Made by a program: the position numbers and the translations under genes. 64,000 nucleotides of DNA from contig NZ_RHLG01000001.1 in the NCBI RefSeq assembly GCF_003712105.1, positions 310,001 to 374,000 on the forward strand, written 5' to 3'. Every line of letters starts with the position of its first letter. The first letter of the stretch is position 1. The DNA is from Winogradskyella sp. (lineage in GTDB: Bacteria; Bacteroidota; Bacteroidia; Flavobacteriales; Flavobacteriaceae). Shown one piece after another: positions 39,169 through 49,233 of this stretch. The notes beneath the pieces were generated by a model. The model searched no databases. It saw only the letters and a program-made list of their open reading frames with translations, and had not been told where the DNA came from.

Positions 39169-40095
39169 TTATTCTTCAGAATCGTCATCATCATTATTTT
39201 TATTTCCAAATGTAAAACGAACTAAAATTTCGTGAGTTCCATCATTTGTGTTATTTAAAACTTCTCGAGAAGATCCTTCATAAGCATAACCTAAATCCAT
39301 CCAGTCAGATAAATTTAAAAGCATTGTTCCTGCCCATCCTCCATCAGTTCTATACATAGGTGCCACTTCAAATCGTTGATTATATCTAAATGCGGCAGTT
39401 AAATCAGCAGAAACCGGAGATCCGCTAACGGCTCTAACCATTGCTGAAGGTCTAAATTCCCAATCACTAGATAAATCAAAGTTATAACCACCTGATAAGT
39501 AAAAATGCGTTTTTTCATTTACGGTGGTAACTAAACCTGTATTATTAAAATCAACTCTTTCATCTAATAGTATTGAGGGAATTGAAAATGATAAAAAGTA
39601 CTTGTCATGTACTAAGTATGCTCCTGCTCCAACTATTGGTCTAAATCCATTATCAATAGTATTGATTGCAGGATCAACTGGGAAAGCGGTTTGAGCTAAG
39701 TCACTTGAGATAAAATTATAGATGCTTCCTCCACCTTTTAATCCAAGAAATAAATCAGTGGTCTCACTCAATTGTAGTTTATATGAAAAATCAATTGTAA
39801 AAATCGTATTCTGGTTTGCGAAAACATCGTCGTTAATGATGCTTAAACCTAAACCTACTTTATCATTTAAAGACGTTTCATAAAACAGAGTTTGTGTTTC
39901 AGGTGCATCTTCAACACTCACCCATTGAGATCTAAAATTTGCTGTTAGTCTTGACACACCATCAGCCCCTGCATATGCAGGGTTGATAGCGTTCATTGTG
40001 TATCTATATAGTGCATAATTTGGCTGTTGTTGAGCGAAAGTAATTCCAAAGAACAACAGAGCACCTATTTTTATTGAGTTTTTAAGAAAATTCAT
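39169..40095 (-). CDS. type IX secretion system membrane protein, PorP/SprF family
   Basis: 'NFAQQQPNYALYRYTMNAINPAYAGADGVSRLTANFRSQW...' typical PorP/SprF N-terminus; follows the T9SS client gene on the same strand. Confidence 0.93.
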   Translation of the reverse strand: MNFLKNSIKIGALLFFGITFAQQQPNYALYRYTMNAINPAYAGADGVSRLTANFRSQWVSVEDAPETQTLFYETSLNDKVGLGLSIINDDVFANQNTIFTIDFSYKLQLSETTDLFLGLKGGGSIYNFISSDLAQTAFPVDPAINTIDNGFRPIVGAGAYLVHDKYFLSFSIPSILLDERVDFNNTGLVTTVNEKTHFYLSGGYNFDLSSDWEFRPSAMVRAVSGSPVSADLTAAFRYNQRFEVAPMYRTDGGWAGTMLLNLSDWMDLGYAYEGSSREVLNNTNDGTHEILVRFTFGNKNNDDDDSEE

Positions 40096-40125
40096 TGTAT
40101 TGATTTAAATTAATTTTTAAGCCTA

Positions 40126-43100
40126 CTAGAAAATTATTGCCATCCATCCAGTAATAATCGTATCGCCAGTACCACCTTGATCTAAAATAAAATAATATGC
40201 TCCAGCTGGTAAAACATTTCCACCAGGTCCTGTTCCTCCCCAATCATTTTGGTAATTTGAAGATTTGAAAACTTCATTACCCCATCTATTGAAAACAGTA
40301 ACAACTGTACCTGGGAATCTTTCAATACTTCTTATCTCCCATGTATCATTAATAGAATCTCCATTTGGTGAAAGAACATCATTGGCAAAAATATTGTCAC
40401 AAACATCACCAATACCATTGAAATCAACATCTACTTGGTCAGAGTTAACTGTAAATTGACAGTTATCATTAACATCTAAGATACCATCATTATCATCATC
40501 AGGATCACATGCATCACCTTCTCCATCACCATCATTATCAGCTTGGTCGGCATTTGCTACAAATTGACAGTTATCATCTTCGTCGAGCACTCCATCATTA
40601 TCATCATCTGGGTCACACAAATCGCCATCGCCATCGCCATCATTATCAGCTTGATCTGGATTGTATACTAATAAACAATTGTCGTCTTCATTTAAAACTC
40701 CATCACCATCATAATCAGTTAAATCTCTAAGTCCACATATTTCAATAGTAAAATCATTTATCGAACCACCATCTGCATCCACCATATCAACTACTGCCAA
40801 TGTCCATGTACCTCTTGAGAATGTTCCATTGAAAGTTGATAATGGTTCATCAGGTGCAAATACACCACTAAATGGTCCTGTGCCACTAGCTATCGGTTCT
40901 GTTGCGTCATCATCAAATACTGTACCTGTGTAATTATCAGAAGAACCACCATTTTCGAAAGACAGCCAAATAAAATCTGCTCCACTAGGTTCTATTAATG
41001 CAATTCTTAAATCACTATTCCAAGAATGCGTAATATCGACTTGAACATTAATATCCTCTATTATAAAATTATCTTCAATGAATAACTCTGTAAAATATAC
41101 CTGTGGTTCGTCTTGTTCTTCAAGTATTGTAATAGGTAAGTCCTCAGCTCTACCAAAATTACATATTTCATCACAGGCTTCACCAATACCATTATTATCT
41201 AAATCTGCTTGGTCTGCATTAGCTGTACTTGGACAATTATCATCATCATTCAACACACCATCATTATCTATATCCTCATCACAAACATCTCCCAGGCCGT
41301 CTCCATCTACATCAGATTGATCTGTGTTTGGTGTATCCGGACAGTTATCATCAGCATCTGCAACTAAATCTCCATCTACATCTGGCAGTGGAATTCCACA
41401 TACTTCAATTGACCAACTATCTATTGCTCCTGTATCACCACTAACAAAATCTTGTGCTGTTAATAGCCATTCACCAGGTGATGTTTCACCGTTTAAAATC
41501 GATAAATCTCCGTCAGGTGCAAATGTTCCTGTAAAAGTTCCTGAACCAGAACTTATTGGGTCTGGAGCATCGCTATCAAATATGGTATTAACATAAGAAG
41601 AACCTTGACCTCCATTTCTATTACTTAGCACTACATTTGTTCCACTTGGGCTTGTAAGTGTTATAATTAAGTCATCACCCCAAGTATGAGACACATTTAT
41701 TGTTACATTAACATCGTTAATTTCAATCAATTCAGTCACTTGAATTGCAGAAGATACTGGATCCCCTGGTCCTCCAAAAAATACAGCATCTGGAATTGGA
41801 ACTGGCGCTCCAGTAGAATTAAAGACCTCACATTGAACATTACCAGTAGTAAAACTAGCTTCTGCGTAGTTCCCAATTCCACAGTCATTCACAGCTCTAA
41901 CTCTCCAGAAATATTGAGTATTAGACATTAACATTGCTTCAAACTCTGGACGATCTACTACACCAGCAGCAACTATGTTAGTGAAACCTGAATCAGTTGC
42001 AACATCTACCTCATAATTATCGGCGTTGTTATCTTCAGTCCATTCAATTGTTGCATTAGGATTAGCATCAATAGATCCATCTGCCGGAGTAACCGCAGTA
42101 AGTGTTGCAAATGTTGCATTAAAAACGCTTAATGACGTCGCTGTTGGAACAACGTCATTACCATCAGTAGCTTCGATAGTAATCGCATATGTGTCTACTA
42201 CAGCCCCACCTAGATTGCTTATGGTTAGTGTTATAACATCTCCATCAGCTGAAGGCGATGTAGGACTAAATGTTGCTGTTGCTCCTGCTGGTAATCCTGA
42301 AGCAGAAAATGTAACAGAACTTGTATCTGCAAAATCTGGATCATTTAAGTTGTAAGTAAAGTCAATTGTGGCATCATCTGTAGTACACACATCTTGATCT
42401 TGACTACCTGCATTTACCGCTAATAGAAACGGAAATGGTGGTTGAACTAAAGCATCTCTCGGACCTCCTGGTTCAAGCGTTGCTCGCATTCTGTTCTTTT
42501 GACCCTCTGTAAATAATCCCATACAGGCATCATCACTGTAATCCATATAATTTTCAACCATGTCAACCGAGCCACATGACATTGAGCCTGCTTGACATCC
42601 GCCATTAGAAGCGTCAGATTCTGGCGTATCTGCAACAAAATCATCTTGTCCACAAGGCCCATCTCCCCAAATATGTCTTAAATTTAAGAAGTGACCAATT
42701 TCATGTGTTGTTGTTCGACCTTTATCAAACGGTGCAGATAAAACAAAACTTCCATCATCATCATCAGATGATCCAAAAAAGTTATAACCCATTACGATGC
42801 CGTCTGTATCTGGAGAACCACCTGGAAATTGAGCAAATCCTAAAAGTCCTCCTGAAAAGTTTACAGTCCAGAAGTTAAAATAAAGACTCGTATCCCATGG
42901 ATCTTGACCACCATCCGCAGTACTTTTCATAGTTTCCTCAAAACCAAAAGAGCTAATGCTAGTTTGCGTTCGAGTAATACCATTTGTAGGATTGCCGTCA
43001 GGATCAACTTGAGCTAAGTAAAACTCAATCTCCATATCAGCCGCTTGTGGCCAAATATTCTGTTGGATATTATCGAACTCAACGTTAAGGCCTCTAAAAT

Positions 43101-43401
43101 CCTTATTGATAACATCGATTTGAGATTGAATTTGGGCATCACTGATATTTTGAGCATCAGTATTGTACACTACGTGCACAACACAAGGAATATACAAAAC
43201 ATTAGCATTTCGTTGAATGCTTGGATTTGTTGCACGTTGTCTTGTAAGCTCCTCTAACCTCGACAGGGTTTCAGCCTGACCAGGATTTTGTTGTAATTGC
43301 AATTCAAGATTTTCTGCAGCCGCACAAGTACGCTCTTGTGCAACCAATGATACAGAAATCATGAAAAACGCAGCTACCAAAAAGTAAAATTTTCTTTTCA
43401 T
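40126..43401 (-). CDS. secreted M43-type metalloprotease with fibronectin-like, proprotein convertase P, thrombospondin type 3 and gliding-motility (T9SS type B) C-terminal domains
   Basis: 'TTHEIGHFLNLRHIWGD' HExxHxxxxxH; 'NYMDYSDDACMGLFTEGQ' Met-turn; two P-domain-like modules; TSP3 'DxDxDGxxD' repeats; C-term 'NDVLSPNGDSINDTWEIRSIERFPGTVVTVFNRWGNEVFKSSNYQNDW'. Confidence 0.92.
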   Translation of the reverse strand: MKRKFYFLVAAFFMISVSLVAQERTCAAAENLELQLQQNPGQAETLSRLEELTRQRATNPSIQRNANVLYIPCVVHVVYNTDAQNISDAQIQSQIDVINKDFRGLNVEFDNIQQNIWPQAADMEIEFYLAQVDPDGNPTNGITRTQTSISSFGFEETMKSTADGGQDPWDTSLYFNFWTVNFSGGLLGFAQFPGGSPDTDGIVMGYNFFGSSDDDDGSFVLSAPFDKGRTTTHEIGHFLNLRHIWGDGPCGQDDFVADTPESDASNGGCQAGSMSCGSVDMVENYMDYSDDACMGLFTEGQKNRMRATLEPGGPRDALVQPPFPFLLAVNAGSQDQDVCTTDDATIDFTYNLNDPDFADTSSVTFSASGLPAGATATFSPTSPSADGDVITLTISNLGGAVVDTYAITIEATDGNDVVPTATSLSVFNATFATLTAVTPADGSIDANPNATIEWTEDNNADNYEVDVATDSGFTNIVAAGVVDRPEFEAMLMSNTQYFWRVRAVNDCGIGNYAEASFTTGNVQCEVFNSTGAPVPIPDAVFFGGPGDPVSSAIQVTELIEINDVNVTINVSHTWGDDLIITLTSPSGTNVVLSNRNGGQGSSYVNTIFDSDAPDPISSGSGTFTGTFAPDGDLSILNGETSPGEWLLTAQDFVSGDTGAIDSWSIEVCGIPLPDVDGDLVADADDNCPDTPNTDQSDVDGDGLGDVCDEDIDNDGVLNDDDNCPSTANADQADLDNNGIGEACDEICNFGRAEDLPITILEEQDEPQVYFTELFIEDNFIIEDINVQVDITHSWNSDLRIALIEPSGADFIWLSFENGGSSDNYTGTVFDDDATEPIASGTGPFSGVFAPDEPLSTFNGTFSRGTWTLAVVDMVDADGGSINDFTIEICGLRDLTDYDGDGVLNEDDNCLLVYNPDQADNDGDGDGDLCDPDDDNDGVLDEDDNCQFVANADQADNDGDGEGDACDPDDDNDGILDVNDNCQFTVNSDQVDVDFNGIGDVCDNIFANDVLSPNGDSINDTWEIRSIERFPGTVVTVFNRWGNEVFKSSNYQNDWGGTGPGGNVLPAGAYYFILDQGGTGDTIITGWMAIIF
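40400..40720 (-). repeat. intragenic TSP3-encoding imperfect tandem repeats (~105-108 bp units)
   Basis: Repeated 'DDDNDGVLDEDDNCQFVANADQADNDGDGEGDACDP' units; matching ATC-ATC-ATT-rich DNA on the + strand. Confidence 0.8.
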
Positions 43402-43652
43402 TTGAAGTGAGTTTAATTAATGTATATTTTGATATAATCAGCCGTCATAAACTACAATGAATTAGCCGAAAGAAACACGCCTTTTAATGATGTGTTAAAA
43501 AAAGATTTAAAATGTTTTGATAAGAATTTTAAGTGTAGTTTTATTCTCATGGATTAATTAAATAAATTTACGGTTAGTTAAGATTATTAAATTAGCACCA
43601 AATTTATACTTTTTTTTTACATTTTCTTAACAAAACCCGAATATTTCTTTCA

Positions 43653-44564
43653 ATGTCAAAAAATACAGGTTGTTTTTCTAAAATTTTAACTATTGGAACA
43701 TTTGATGGTGTACATATTGGACATCAAAAAATTTTATCTAAAGTGTCCAAAATAGCCACTGAAAAAAATTTAATCCCTTGTGTTTTAACATTTTTTCCGC
43801 ATCCTAGGATGATCTTAAACCCCAATCAACCTTTTAAAATGCTCAGCACAATTGAGGAACGAAAATTTTTATTAGAAAAATTTGGTATTAAGCTAGTTTG
43901 TGTGAAAACCTTTACAAGAGAATTTGCAAATATGTCGGCTAGAGATTATGTAGAAGAAATTTTGATTAATGAGCTAAATGCTAAAAAAATTGTTATTGGT
44001 TATGACCATCACTTCGGGAAAAACAGAAGTGCTAATATTGAAGATTTAAAACAGTTTGCCAAAGAATTTAAATTTGGAATTGAAGAAATCTCGGCTAAAG
44101 ATGTAGATGAGGTTACAGTAAGCTCTACAAAAATTAGAAATGCTCTCAATAATGGTGATGTTGCTCTAGCCAATAAATACTTAGGATATAATTATTTTTT
44201 GACTGGTAAAGTAATTAAAGGGCAAAAGTTAGGGCGTACTATCAACTTCCCAACGGCTAATATTTACATCGAAGAAGATTATAAACTAGTGCCTAAAGAT
44301 GGTGTATATGTTGTAAAGACGGTGATTGATAACGCAACTTTTTACGGCATGATGAATATTGGTTATAATCCAACAGTAAACAATAAATCACGCACCATAG
44401 AAGTTCATTTTTTTGAATTTGACAAAGATATCTATGGAGAACAAATTGTAATCGAAATACTTATTAGGTTAAGAGATGAGCAAAAATTTGATTCTATAGA
44501 TACTCTTAAAAAGCAATTAGCAGAGGATAAAAAGGTGTCTTTAAATTACATTTATTCCCAATGA
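43653..44564 (+). CDS. ribF: bifunctional riboflavin kinase/FAD synthetase
   Basis: 'LTIGTFDGVHIGHQKIL', 'TFFPHPRMIL', 'GYDHHFGKNRSANIEDL', 'GRTINFPTANI'. Confidence 0.96.
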   Translation: MSKNTGCFSKILTIGTFDGVHIGHQKILSKVSKIATEKNLIPCVLTFFPHPRMILNPNQPFKMLSTIEERKFLLEKFGIKLVCVKTFTREFANMSARDYVEEILINELNAKKIVIGYDHHFGKNRSANIEDLKQFAKEFKFGIEEISAKDVDEVTVSSTKIRNALNNGDVALANKYLGYNYFLTGKVIKGQKLGRTINFPTANIYIEEDYKLVPKDGVYVVKTVIDNATFYGMMNIGYNPTVNNKSRTIEVHFFEFDKDIYGEQIVIEILIRLRDEQKFDSIDTLKKQLAEDKKVSLNYIYSQ

Positions 44565-45871
44565 TTAACGCATTCCTGTACAAGCAAATTGACAACTCCT
44601 CTTTAGTTGTTTTTAGGATAATTTTTGGGTTACTCTGTTTTTTAGAATCTGTAGGTGCAATCTTTACTGGTTGGGTGAAAAAAACTTTAATAGAGCCAGA
44701 ATTCACATTCACATTTTTAGGGTTCGAATGGCTACAACCACTTCCCGGTAATTGGATGTATGCTTATTATGTTGTAATGGGTGTTTTTGGCCTTTTAATT
44801 ATGCTTGGGTACAAATACAGATTAGGCGTATTAGGTTTTGCTATAATGTGGAGTGCAACGTACTTCATGCAAAAAACATCGTACAATAATCATTATTATT
44901 TACTTTTTCTACTCAGTTTTATAATGGTTCTATTGCCTGCCAATAGATACGCATCATTAGATGCAAAGTTAAATCCCAAAATAAAAAGTATATCTATGCC
45001 CAATTGGTGTCGCTGGGTGTTTATTTTACAATTATTAATTGTTTATACTTATGCGTCTATTGCAAAGATTTATCCAGATTGGCTCGATGCTTCGGTTATA
45101 AAATTGTTGATGCAAAGCAAATCTCATTTCCCAATAGTTGGTGAGTTGCTTCAAAACAGCAGCCTTCACTATTTCATTGCATACTCAGGGATTTTATTCG
45201 ACGGGTTAGTTATTCCACTTTTACTATTTAAGCCAACCCGGAAATTGATGTTTTTCGCTTCTATATTCTTTCATCTTTTTAACTCATTTATATTTCATAT
45301 AGGTATATTTCCTTACCTGTCATTAGCGTTTTGCCTCTTCTTTTTCGATGCTAAAACCATTAGAAACATTTTTCTTAAAAAGAAAGCGCTTTATACAGAG
45401 GGTGACGTAATTACGCCCAGCTATAGTAACATTTTAAAGGTGACCTTTGGGGTATATTTTCTCATTCAAATTGCACTTCCGCTACGGCATCATTTTATTA
45501 CCGATAATGTACTTTGGACCGAAGAAGGTCATCGCCTATCTTGGCGTATGATGCTTAGAGCTAAAAGTGGAAGTATTCGATTTAAAGTGGTAGATAATGA
45601 CTCAAATCAATTTATTCCTATAAAACTTAGCGATTATCTAACCGCCAAACAACGACGACATTTAAGTACAAAACCCGATTTCATTTGGCAATTTGTACAG
45701 CGCCTTAAGAAACAATTTGATGAAGAAGGTAAAAATATCTCAATCTATGCAACTTGTTATGTAAGTGTTAATGGTAAACCTTTAAAACGTTTTATAAATC
45801 CTGAAGTGGATTTAGCTAAAGTAGATTGGAATTACTTTGAACACAATGATTGGCTGTTACCCTCAAAATAG
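44561..45871 (+). CDS. HTTM/vitamin K-dependent gamma-carboxylase-like membrane protein
   Basis: 'TSYNNHYYLLFLLSFIMVLLPANRYASLDA', 'VYTYASIAKIYPDWLDA', 'FHLFNSFIFHIGIFPYLSLAFCLFFF', 'EGHRLSWRMMLRAKSG'; 4-nt overlap with ribF. Confidence 0.85.
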   Translation: MINAFLYKQIDNSSLVVFRIIFGLLCFLESVGAIFTGWVKKTLIEPEFTFTFLGFEWLQPLPGNWMYAYYVVMGVFGLLIMLGYKYRLGVLGFAIMWSATYFMQKTSYNNHYYLLFLLSFIMVLLPANRYASLDAKLNPKIKSISMPNWCRWVFILQLLIVYTYASIAKIYPDWLDASVIKLLMQSKSHFPIVGELLQNSSLHYFIAYSGILFDGLVIPLLLFKPTRKLMFFASIFFHLFNSFIFHIGIFPYLSLAFCLFFFDAKTIRNIFLKKKALYTEGDVITPSYSNILKVTFGVYFLIQIALPLRHHFITDNVLWTEEGHRLSWRMMLRAKSGSIRFKVVDNDSNQFIPIKLSDYLTAKQRRHLSTKPDFIWQFVQRLKKQFDEEGKNISIYATCYVSVNGKPLKRFINPEVDLAKVDWNYFEHNDWLLPSK

Positions 45872-45905
45872 AATTCATTTTATTTCTCTAGCCATAAAAT
45901 CTTTT

Positions 45906-45913
45906 TACTTTTG
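45906..45913 (+). promoter_or_regulatory. putative -7 element (TACTTTTG) for serS
   Basis: Matches TAnnTTTG; leaves a ~130-nt structured 5' leader before the serS ATG. Confidence 0.45.
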
Positions 45914-46050
45914 CCCTTTGGAATATCAACTGCATATTGCAGTAACCACCTTAACCTATGCGTACAAGGTGTTTGTAGAAAAATAATTTTTGATTTCGAG
46001 ATAAGATTTTAAGCATTTTAATCTCGATTATCGAGTAATAAAGAGTAACA

Positions 46051-47322
46051 ATGTTACAAGTTTCTTACATCAGAGAACATAAGGAAGAGATTATTAAACG
46101 TCTGGCTATTAGAAACCTAGACTCTAAAGCACTAATTGAAAACGTTTTAACTTTTGACGAGGAACGCCGTCAGTTACAAACCAAGTTAGATTCTGCAAAA
46201 GCTGAAATGAATACCATATCTAAAGAAATTGGTAACCTTTTCAAATCTGGAGAGGTCGAAAAAGCGAATACCCTTAAGTCAAAGACATCTGAATTAAAGG
46301 AAACTATAAAAACACTAGAGGAAGGACTTAGCGAAAAGGCTGAAGGATTAAAAATAGAGTTATACAAAATTCCTAATGTGCCAAATCCACTTGTGCCAAA
46401 GGGGAATTCTGATGAGGATAATTTAGAAACTTTACGTGAAGGAGAAATTCCTACATTACATAAAGATGCGTTACCTCATTGGGAATTAGCTAAAAAATAT
46501 GACCTTATAGATTTTGAGCTAGGTAATAAAATAACTGGTGCTGGTTTTCCTGTATACAAAGGTAAAGGTGCGCGATTACAACGTGCCTTAATTGCATACT
46601 TTTTAGACAAAAATACCTCAGCCGGATATACCGAATATCAGTTACCTCATTTGGTAAATGAAGCGTCAGGATTTGGAACAGGTCAACTACCAGATAAAGA
46701 AGGACAAATGTACCATGTTACAGGTGACAACTTATACCTAATACCAACTGCCGAAGTACCTGGAACCAATATTTTTAGAGATGTAATTCTTAATGAAAAT
46801 GAGTTGCCAATTGGAGTGACTGGCTACACACCTTGTTTTAGACGTGAAGCTGGTAGTTATGGTGCACATGTTAGAGGTCTTAATCGTTTACATCAATTTG
46901 ACAAGGTCGAAATTATAAGGGTAGAGCATCCTTCAAAATCTTATGAGGCATTAGATGGAATGGTTGGTCATGTGCAAAATATTTTAAAAGAGCTAAAATT
47001 ACCTTATCGTATTTTAAGACTTTGTGGCGGGGACTTAACATTTGCCTCAGCATTAACTTATGATTTTGAGGTATTTTCAGCGGCGCAAGAACGTTGGTTA
47101 GAAGTGTCATCAGTGTCTAATTTTGAAACGTTCCAGTCTAATCGATTAAAGCTGCGTTTTAAAAATGGAGAAGGTAAAAATCAATTAGCGCATACACTAA
47201 ACGGTAGTGCTCTTGCATTACCAAGAATTTTAGCAAGCATACTTGAAAACTACCAAACTGAAGATGGTATTAACGTTCCTGATATATTAATACCTTATAC
47301 TGGTTTTGATAAAATAGATTAA
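46051..47322 (+). CDS. serS: serine--tRNA ligase
   Basis: 'MLQVSYIREHKEEIIKRLAIRNLD', 'LIPTAEVPGTNIFRD', 'CFRREAGSYGAHVRGLNRLHQFDKVEI'. Confidence 0.97.
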   Translation: MLQVSYIREHKEEIIKRLAIRNLDSKALIENVLTFDEERRQLQTKLDSAKAEMNTISKEIGNLFKSGEVEKANTLKSKTSELKETIKTLEEGLSEKAEGLKIELYKIPNVPNPLVPKGNSDEDNLETLREGEIPTLHKDALPHWELAKKYDLIDFELGNKITGAGFPVYKGKGARLQRALIAYFLDKNTSAGYTEYQLPHLVNEASGFGTGQLPDKEGQMYHVTGDNLYLIPTAEVPGTNIFRDVILNENELPIGVTGYTPCFRREAGSYGAHVRGLNRLHQFDKVEIIRVEHPSKSYEALDGMVGHVQNILKELKLPYRILRLCGGDLTFASALTYDFEVFSAAQERWLEVSSVSNFETFQSNRLKLRFKNGEGKNQLAHTLNGSALALPRILASILENYQTEDGINVPDILIPYTGFDKID

Positions 47323-47343
47323 TGCAACGATACATATTGACCT

Positions 47344-47372
47344 AAATGCCCAACAATTGTTGGGCATTTTTT
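47344..47372 (+). terminator. Rho-independent terminator
   Basis: AAATGCCCAACAA-TTGTTGGGCATTTTTT downstream of serS. Confidence 0.85.
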
Positions 47373-47404
47373 ATGATACTATTTACAATAAGTAATGGCC
47401 TCAT

Positions 47405-49225
47405 TTGTTATATTTACCACTTATGAAGTATCTAAAACTCACACTATTTTATTTAGCCTTTTTAGGTTTTGCTCATGTAGGTTCTCAAACTATTGATAGA
47501 ACCCAGTTAGACCTAGCTAACAATTACTACAAAAACGGTGAGTTTAAAAAGGCGTTAATTGTATACAAAAAACTCCATGCAGAAAAACCTTATTCATACA
47601 ATTATCTATACTATTTAGTAGATACGCATCAACAACTTGAGCAGTATTCTGATGCTCAAAACGTATTAGAAAATAGAATTGTCAAAACTCGAATTCCTGT
47701 TATGCTTATTGAGCTTGGCTACAACTATCAATTAATGGACAGTATTGCCAAGGCAGAAGCCTTGTATAATGAAGCCATTAGTTCAATCGAGGAACGTCCT
47801 AATAATGTGTATGGTGTTGGGCAACGTTTTGAGAAACACTCTCTTTTGCCGCAAGCAATTACAAGTTATACACGAGCCAATGAACTTTTACCCGATAAAA
47901 ACTTCAGTGCCCAACTTGCACGGATTTACGGTGACTTAGGCGATTTAGAGAACATGTTCTCGAGTTATATAGACTATGTGGCTTATAAACCTACTGCATT
48001 AAATAATATTAAGCGAAACTTTAGTCAATTTATCTCAGAAAACAAGGACAATGAAAACAATAAGATTTTGAGAGTGCTCTTGTTAAAACGTCTTCAGTCT
48101 AGTCCGGATGCCTATTGGTATGAATTGTTGAGTTGGCTATATGTTCAAGAGAAACAATACACTAAGTCTTTTGTTCAGGAAAAGGCACTCTACAAAAGAA
48201 ATTTAGAAAGCTTAGACAGAATTATTGATCTTGCGATGACTGCAATAGATGATAATGATTCTGAGACCGCAACAACTATTTTTAACTACATATTAGAAAC
48301 CACACAAGAAAAAGATATTATTCTTTTAGCTCATCAGTCATTGCTAGAAATAGAAACTGAAAACGCTTCAAAAAAAGAACTTGAGGACATCAATTCAAAG
48401 TATTTGTCGCTCTTTGAAACCTATAATAGATTTGAGTCTACCTTACCACTGCAACTATCTTATGCTCAGTTTTTAGCATTTCACTTTAATAAGCCAGAAG
48501 CCGCTTCGGCATTTTTAAAAGAATCTTACAAATTAGATATATCTCCTTACCAAGAAGCTTTAGTTAAATTAAAATTGGCTGACATTTTAGTGCTTCAAGA
48601 GAAGTTTAACGAAGCGCTAATTTTCTACACACAAATAAAAGCTAATCTTAAAAATAGCACCATTGCCCAAGAAGCAGCATTCAAAATTGCAAAAACAAGT
48701 TATTATAAAGGTGACTTTGATTGGGCAGAATCTCAACTAAAGGTCTTAAAAGCTGCTACCTCGCAGTTGATTGCTAATGATGCACTTGATTTGAAATTAT
48801 TAATCTCGGATAACAAGTGGGACGACTCAACACAAACCGCTCTAAAATATTATGCAAAAGCAGATTTGCTGGCGTTTCAGAATAAAATTAGTCCAGCAAT
48901 TAAACTACTTGATAAAGTATTAACTGAGCATAACGGCGAAGCCATAACTGACGAAGCCTTATATGCTCAAGCAAAACTTTTTGAAAAACAAAAACAATAC
49001 GAAAAGGCTGAGGCAAACTATCAAAAATTAATTAGTGATTATCGCGAGGACATCTTAGTAGACGATGCCTATTATTCATTAGCTGAGCTTTACAACAATT
49101 ATCTAGCAAAACCAGAAGAAGCAAAAGCGCTCTACGAAAAAATCCTTTTTGAACATGAAGATAGTATTTACTTTGTCGAGGCTCGGAAAAAGTTTAGAAT
49201 GCTGCGTGGCGATAGTATTAACTAA
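47405..49225 (+). CDS. tetratricopeptide repeat protein
   Basis: Signal peptide; repeated TPR motifs (e.g. 'ALYAQAKLFEKQKQYEKAEANYQKLI'). Confidence 0.9.
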   Translation: MLYLPLMKYLKLTLFYLAFLGFAHVGSQTIDRTQLDLANNYYKNGEFKKALIVYKKLHAEKPYSYNYLYYLVDTHQQLEQYSDAQNVLENRIVKTRIPVMLIELGYNYQLMDSIAKAEALYNEAISSIEERPNNVYGVGQRFEKHSLLPQAITSYTRANELLPDKNFSAQLARIYGDLGDLENMFSSYIDYVAYKPTALNNIKRNFSQFISENKDNENNKILRVLLLKRLQSSPDAYWYELLSWLYVQEKQYTKSFVQEKALYKRNLESLDRIIDLAMTAIDDNDSETATTIFNYILETTQEKDIILLAHQSLLEIETENASKKELEDINSKYLSLFETYNRFESTLPLQLSYAQFLAFHFNKPEAASAFLKESYKLDISPYQEALVKLKLADILVLQEKFNEALIFYTQIKANLKNSTIAQEAAFKIAKTSYYKGDFDWAESQLKVLKAATSQLIANDALDLKLLISDNKWDDSTQTALKYYAKADLLAFQNKISPAIKLLDKVLTEHNGEAITDEALYAQAKLFEKQKQYEKAEANYQKLISDYREDILVDDAYYSLAELYNNYLAKPEEAKALYEKILFEHEDSIYFVEARKKFRMLRGDSIN

Positions 49226-49233
49226 TAGTAACC

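Noticed and set aside
40509-40730. His-rich ORF (MHHLLHHHHYQ...) and other + strand ORFs in 40265-42355
   Set aside because: Artefacts of reading the antisense of Asp-rich TSP3 (GAT/GAC) repeats in the metalloprotease gene.
40400-41340. Regularly repeated DNA resembling a CRISPR-like or minisatellite array
   Set aside because: The periodicity is explained by in-frame TSP3 calcium-binding repeats; no conserved repeat with unique spacers and no cas genes nearby.
45958-45978. Possible 6-codon leader peptide ATG CGT ACA AGG TGT TTG TAG before serS
   Set aside because: No serine codons and no clear ribosome binding site, so it does not support classical attenuation at serS.
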